31,112 nt of DNA from CBDCWA01 sp046048295. Its GTDB lineage: Bacteria; Pseudomonadota; Alphaproteobacteria; Rhizobiales; Hyphomicrobiaceae. The DNA lies in assembly GCA_046048295.1 (NCBI GenBank), contig JBJOGJ010000011.1:1-31112 (forward strand), read 5' to 3'. Below, one piece after another: positions 30,512 to 31,112 of the stretch (position 1 is its first letter; every line of letters starts with the position of its first letter). The position numbers were made by a program, and so were the translations under genes. The notes beneath the pieces are model-generated. The model saw nothing but the letters and a program-made list of their open reading frames with translations. It searched no databases and had not been told where the DNA came from.

Positions 30512-31112
30512 CGGCGGTACTAGCCAATTCGTGTCGTATTCCCCTCGCTTTGCTTTTCGCGCACGTTCAACGCCTGCGGATGCAGACTTGAACAGCCTTC
30601 GTGCTGAAGGGGACACAAGACGGCGTCTTACAGGAATGCCATCAATGACGCGTTGATATTCAGTTATCGCCTTGTCGAGTTGGATAGGTGCCTGGACCAC
30701 AGCTTCCAAGTTCTTGAAAACGAAAGCTGACAGGTAATGGAGATCGCCCTGCTCGATTGCGTCCCAATCGTGGAACGGCGAGTACTGCGAACGAGCGGCT
30801 AGTGCCTGAGAGATAAGCTGATTTGCAATCTGGCTTCCCGATCCACCCTGTTGTCCCCTTTGACGGCGATGTATTGCCCGCGCCTGATGTATTGCTGCTT
30901 GCCAGTGCTTGGTTCGCGCAACCAGGAAGTCTTTATCGCGAGGAAGATCCTCTGCCTCGGCAAGATCGGCGGCTTCCTTGTAGGCCATTTCCGCTTCTTG
31001 GTGATAGCCCAACTTTCTGAGCTGATGAGCTTCGAACAGTTTCGTTTGGGCATTTTTTTCGTGGCCGGCAACCTGCTGAGCAGTCCGAAATTCATTTAGA
31101 GCGACGGTGTCT
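30437..31112 (-). CDS. Helical-repeat (TPR-like) protein, 5' end outside window
   Basis: The frame stays open to the right edge with no ATG or GTG in its first part, so the gene starts beyond the window; a TTG at 31012 is a less likely internal start. At least 224 residues are visible. The first part (FRTAQQVAGHEKNAQTKLFEAHQLRKLGYHQEAEMAYKEAADLAEAE) looks like a TPR hairpin with the G-x-x-x-E-A-x-x-x-Y pattern. The rest is charged and helical, with a low-complexity end (KQTEEETSGIAETSGEK). Function unknown; it may be a scaffold. Its 3' end overlaps the convergent small membrane-protein gene by 75 bases. Lower GC than the centre of the window. Confidence 0.7.
   Translation of the reverse strand, partial: DTVALNEFRTAQQVAGHEKNAQTKLFEAHQLRKLGYHQEAEMAYKEAADLAEAEDLPRDKDFLVARTKHWQAAIHQARAIHRRQRGQQGGSGSQIANQLISQALAARSQYSPFHDWDAIEQGDLHYLSAFVFKNLEAVVQAPIQLDKAITEYQRVIDGIPVRRRLVSPSARRLFKSASAGVERARKAKRGEYDTNWLVPPLKQTEEETSGIAETSGEKSIHETA

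Noticed and set aside
1..31112. tRNA, rRNA, transposase or integrase genes
   Set aside because: I looked in every gap and saw no cloverleaf with a tRNA T-arm, no rRNA sequence and no transposase or integrase motif.

Overview
The window is a high-GC alphaproteobacterial chromosome segment, most likely from the Hyphomicrobiales (Rhizobiales). The clues are a usg-type small protein, a DUF1285 gene, a MoxR/DUF58/DUF4159 operon, a groESL operon with a CIRCE element, a UvrB with long alphaproteobacterial-style extensions, and a Bug/TctC receptor. This taxonomic reading is inference from gene content; no rRNA or tRNA gene was seen.

Layout. 1-5.9 kb: the 3' end of thiC with a strong terminator, a small exported protein, a membrane protein cut by an in-frame stop, TspO, a two-TM protein, a binding-protein-fold protein of the 4,5-dihydroxyphthalate decarboxylase type, a lipoprotein, and a tricarboxylate-type receptor with an extra C-terminal domain. 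5.9-12.9 kb: a tight four-gene minus-strand operon (MoxR ATPase, DUF58, DUF4159/BatA-like, large membrane protein). 13-18.3 kb: DUF1285, usg, groES-groEL, then cca and a NUDIX hydrolase. 18.4-22.6 kb: a secreted lysozyme-like protein, hemF and an ABC exporter. 22.6-24.4 kb: an exosortase-like protease gene, an overlapping EpsI-like gene and a tiny glycine-rich protein ending in a PEP-CTERM-like tail. 24.5-31.1 kb: a flavodoxin-fold oxidoreductase, a lower-GC VasI-like secreted protein, uvrB, an MFS transporter, a 370-bp intergenic region with palindromic elements, a small membrane protein and a helical-repeat protein running off the right edge.

How the genes work together. Most of the window is housekeeping: thiamine and heme synthesis, protein folding, tRNA maturation, excision repair. 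The MoxR operon probably forms a chaperone-like assembly system at the cytoplasmic membrane. The most interesting unit is the compact exosortase cassette at 22.6-24.4 kb. It appears to carry its own single, very small substrate, a polyglycine peptide with a C-terminal sorting tail, and there are no exopolysaccharide genes nearby. That would make it a dedicated one-substrate sorting system; this is inferred from motifs and gene order.
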